A stretch of 6,603 nucleotides of DNA from positions 1 to 6,603 of the forward strand of contig CAKSSZ010000087.1 in assembly GCA_934489915.1 (NCBI GenBank), given 5' to 3'. Positions 5,735-6,603 of the stretch are shown here, in pieces. Each line of letters begins with the position of its first letter. Position 1 is the stretch's first letter. Made by a program: the position numbers and the translations under genes. The notes beneath the pieces were generated by a model. It ran no database searches, was not told the DNA's origin, and saw only the letters and a list, made by a program, of their open reading frames with translations. This stretch comes from an uncultured Clostridia bacterium (GTDB taxonomy: Bacteria > Bacillota > Clostridia > HGM11514).

Positions 5735-6430
5735 TCACAAATCTTCTCCCATCATAGCCGCATTGAGCTTTTTAATCGCCTTTTTTTCAATTCTAGAAAC
5801 ATAGGAGCGGGACAATCCGAGCCCTTTTGCAATTTCCCGCTGGGTATGCTCTTTACCGTCGGTCAACCCGTAACGCATCCGGATTACCAGCTGCTCCCGC
5901 GGGGAAAGCGCATCCTCCATCACACCCCGCAGCTTTTGAATTTCACTTTTCAATTCCGCTTCCTCAAAGACCGATTCTCCGTCCGTCTCCAAGATTTCCA
6001 AGAAGGTCATCTCTCCTTCCCCTTTTCCCCCTTTGATGGGTTCAAACAGGGAAACTTCATTTTGCAGCTTTTTCTCTGCGCGCAGTACCATTAGCACCTC
6101 GTTTTCAATACACCGTGCGGCATAGGTTGCCAGCCGTCTGCCCTTTTCATACTGAAAGGAATCCACCGCTTTGATCAACCCGATGGTGCCGATAGAGATC
6201 AAATCGTCCATTTCCTTTCCGCTGGAAGCATATTTTTTTACCACATGTGCTACCAACCGTAAATTATGTTCCACCAATCGGTTCCGTTGGCTCATATCCC
6301 CCTTTTGGAACGCTTCTAACGCCTGCCGCTCCTCCTCGGGCGTCAACGCCTTAGGAAATGAGTTTGGATTTGCCAGATATCCCGCTAAAAAGAAAATACG
6401 GCACAAAAACAAATAAATCATCGTCAGCAT
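5735..6430 (-). CDS. sigK: RNA polymerase sporulation sigma factor K, with pro-sequence
   Basis: A 231-residue sigma-70 family protein matching sigma-K, the late mother-cell sporulation factor that drives coat and spore-maturation genes. Residues 1-20 are hydrophobic (MLTMIYLFLCRIFFLAGYLA), the membrane-associated pro-sequence removed in Bacillus by SpoIVFB; by alignment, cleavage would fall near residues 17-18. Region 2 contains NLRLVAHVVKKY (56-67), DDLISIGTIGLIKAVDSF and LATYAARCIENE, which bind core polymerase and the -10 element. Region 4 ends with the helix-turn-helix TQREIAKGLGLSRSYVSRIEKKA, which contacts the -35. The gene is continuous, with no skin-type insertion. GGAGGTGG just before the ATG at 6430 supports the start. 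A terminator lies about 70 bases upstream, so it should have its own promoter, but none is convincing by eye; sigma-E control is expected from the family. Confidence 0.94.
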   Translation of the reverse strand: MLTMIYLFLCRIFFLAGYLANPNSFPKALTPEEERQALEAFQKGDMSQRNRLVEHNLRLVAHVVKKYASSGKEMDDLISIGTIGLIKAVDSFQYEKGRRLATYAARCIENEVLMVLRAEKKLQNEVSLFEPIKGGKGEGEMTFLEILETDGESVFEEAELKSEIQKLRGVMEDALSPREQLVIRMRYGLTDGKEHTQREIAKGLGLSRSYVSRIEKKAIKKLNAAMMGEDL

Positions 6431-6497
6431 ATGCCCACCTCCGCTATAACCTATGCGCCAATGCGGGGAAAAAGTCTCAGTTTACAGGGATAAGTAC

Positions 6498-6541
6498 AAA
6501 AAGGTGCGGCAAGACCAAATTCGTCCTACCGCACCTTTTTT
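6498..6541. terminator. Strong symmetric rho-independent terminator
   Basis: AAAAAGGTGCGG (6498-6509) pairs perfectly with CCGCACCTTTTT (6529-6540). An inner GAC/GTC helix can extend the stem towards the loop. The GC-rich core is flanked by an A-run on one side and a T-run on the other, so it can act on both strands. On the minus strand it follows the stop of the partial gene at 6552 by about ten bases and insulates sigK from it. Confidence 0.88.
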
Positions 6542-6551
6542 AAATTGCTTC

Positions 6552-6603
6552 CTATTCGTCCCAGACTTCCTTGGCAAGGTGGAAAACCACCCACGCTTTC
6601 GGC
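6552..6603 (-). CDS. 3' end of an unidentified minus-strand gene (partial)
   Basis: On the minus strand one frame reads PKAWVVFHLAKEVWDE and then TAG (6552-6554), followed ten bases later by a strong terminator. A stop directly before a terminator suggests this is the true end of a gene entering from the right edge. Only 16 codons are visible and I do not recognise the protein. Confidence 0.5.
   Translation of the reverse strand, partial: PKAWVVFHLAKEVWDE

Noticed and set aside
6431..6497. A sigma-E type promoter for sigK, with CATAGGTT on the minus strand resembling the -10 consensus.
   Set aside because: It matches poorly, has no suitable -35, and would start transcription on top of the sigK ribosome binding site.

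Overview
The window looks like chromosomal DNA from an anaerobic, spore-forming member of the Clostridia. The evidence is an intact sporulation sigma factor K gene, a clostridial-type [FeFe]-hydrogenase sensory cassette (NuoE-like protein, DRTGG-domain protein, RsbW-like ATPase, H-cluster protein), Gram-positive style promoters, and strong GGAGG-type ribosome binding sites. The species cannot be named from the sequence alone.

Left part (1-2353, minus strand). Four tightly packed genes are read leftwards from an AT-rich divergent intergenic region. In order of transcription they are a NuoE-like [2Fe-2S] protein, a DRTGG-domain protein, an anti-sigma-factor-like ATP-binding protein, and an [FeFe]-hydrogenase-like protein that runs off the left edge. 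Genes 2 and 3 overlap, and genes 3 and 4 are 9 bases apart. The hydrogenase-like protein keeps four H-cluster cysteines. However, alanine replaces the cysteine that acts as proton relay in catalytic hydrogenases, as in sensory [FeFe] hydrogenases. The cassette is best read as a redox/H2-sensing and signalling unit.

Centre (2354-2614). This is a 261-base divergent control region. It carries a near-consensus sigma-A promoter for the rightward genes, an extended -10 promoter for the leftward operon, and a possible but weak Rex (NADH/NAD+ sensor) operator.

Right-centre (2615-5663, plus strand). Four genes are read rightwards: a diacylglycerol/lipid kinase, an Mrp/NBP35-type Fe-S cluster carrier ATPase, the manganese exporter MntP, and a YpsA-like SLOG protein. 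Hairpins lie between the first two pairs, so these may be two or three transcription units. A bidirectional terminator whose loop contains the ypsA stop codon closes the group.

Right end (5664-6603, minus strand). Uninterrupted sigK, with its membrane-associated pro-sequence, converges on ypsA. Upstream of sigK is another strong symmetric terminator. Beyond it lie the last 16 codons of an unidentified minus-strand gene.

The most noteworthy element is the sensory hydrogenase cassette. The rest is largely ordinary clostridial housekeeping and sporulation gene content. No mobile elements, CRISPR arrays, tRNA or rRNA genes were seen.
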